Source: Yersinia bercovieri ATCC 43970 (GTDB lineage Bacteria > Pseudomonadota > Gammaproteobacteria > Enterobacterales > Enterobacteriaceae). Taken from it: 64,000 nt of DNA. The notes under the pieces were generated by a model. The model was not told the DNA's origin and searched no databases. It saw nothing but the letters and a program-made list of their open reading frames with translations. The translations under genes and the position numbers were made by a program. Positions 63,572 through 64,000 of the stretch are shown here, piece after piece. Positions within the stretch are counted from its first letter, which is position 1; the number at the start of each line of letters is the position of its first letter. The stretch covers positions 2,356,001 through 2,420,000 of the forward strand of contig NZ_CP054044.1 of assembly GCF_013282745.1 (NCBI RefSeq). The letters are read 5' to 3'.

Positions 63572-64000
63572 TTAGCGCTGAGGCTGGAAAAAGCCTGCGG
63601 CCACTTGTTCTGGCGTGATAACGCCGCTGTCTAGTACCCAACCACTGATTAATGCCGCCGGAGTGACATCAAATGCCGGGTTGTACACCGGGGCACTCTC
63701 TGGAGCCCATTGGCAACTGCCAAAACTCCCCGTAACGCCCATCACCTCACTGGCAGCACGTTGCTCAATGGGGATCGCCGCGCCATTAGGACAGGCGGGA
63801 TCATGGGTGGTGTGGGGGGCGGCCACATAGAAAGGGATGCGGTGGTAGTGAGCCAATACCGCCAGACTGTAGGTGCCAATTTTATTCGCCACATCACCAT
63901 TGGCGGCGATGCGATCCGCACCCACCCAAACTGCATCCACTCTGCCCTGAGCCATCAGGCTAGCGGCCATCGAATCACAAATTAATTGATATGGAATGCC
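63572..64000 (-). CDS. mtnA: methylthioribose-1-phosphate isomerase, C-terminal part (partial)
   Basis: The 3' part of an eIF2B-like isomerase gene that continues past the window end. [31 protein letters not shown] and [25 protein letters not shown] are characteristic and include the catalytic Asp of the GADRI stretch. It converts methylthioribose 1-phosphate to methylthioribulose 1-phosphate, the substrate of MtnB. It is transcribed opposite to mtnBCD and probably sits in an mtnK-mtnA operon. Confidence 0.96.
   Translation of the reverse strand, partial: GIPYQLICDSMAASLMAQGRVDAVWVGADRIAANGDVANKIGTYSLAVLAHYHRIPFYVAAPHTTHDPACPNGAAIPIEQRAASEVMGVTGSFGSCQWAPESAPVYNPAFDVTPAALISGWVLDSGVITPEQVAAGFFQPQR

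Overview
The window is a contiguous chromosomal segment of a gamma-proteobacterium, almost certainly a Yersinia. Protein sequences closely resemble their E. coli orthologues (RecA, CsrA, LuxS, Ffh, RimM, ClpB, PssA). Gene order follows the E. coli pncC-recA-recX-alaS-csrA-tRNA block and the rpsP...aroF/tyrA/pheA...clpB-rrn-pssA-patZ block. ERIC-type intergenic repeats are present. The 23S rRNA gene carries a helix-45 intervening sequence of the kind known from pathogenic Y. enterocolitica and Salmonella. The species cannot be fixed from this window alone.

Layout. 1-7351: a sugar catabolic locus with the end of an ABC ATPase gene, a permease, a two-gene split transketolase, an FGGY kinase, a fucose-isomerase-like protein and a SorC-type regulator. 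The set fits a branched-pentose route such as apiose/apulose. 7502-14664: an MFS protein, then pncC, LexA-controlled recA, recX, a frameshifted alaS and csrA. 15028-16008: one tRNA-Ser and three identical tRNA-Arg genes, then a 159-bp tandem array built from split tRNA-Arg 3' halves, resembling the E. coli tyrT/rtT locus. 16217-22000: yqaB, yqaA, gshA, antisense-strand micA with a sigma-E-type promoter, luxS, yfjD and ypjD.

22051-25665: ffh and the rpsP-rimM-trmD-rplS operon with a leader hairpin. 25850-29292: an accessory stretch with ydiY, dcuB and an orphan LytTR response regulator. 29522-33188: aromatic amino acid genes aroF-tyrA (TyrR boxes) convergent with pheL-pheA (attenuator). 33330-39321: raiA, bamD, rluD-pgeF, and clpB with a sigma-32 promoter. 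39433-45354: a complete rrn operon (P1/P2, 16S, tRNA-Ile, tRNA-Ala, 23S with IVS, 5S, tRNA-Asp, terminator). 45884-52930: pssA, patZ, tapT, trxC, yfiF. 53117-59207: emrB-emrA-mprA, ygaH-ygaZ and a YgaY-type exporter. 59377-64000: a pseudogene scrap, yafV, ybdL and the methionine salvage genes mtnBCD convergent with mtnA, with a probable MetJ operator between ybdL and mtnB.

Most of the window is core genome. The points that stand out are the tRNA-Arg repeat array, the alaS frameshift, the 23S IVS, ERIC ends placed at the ribosome-binding sites of recX and patZ, and the split-transketolase sugar cluster. No insertion sequence, prophage, CRISPR array or toxin/defence system was found.
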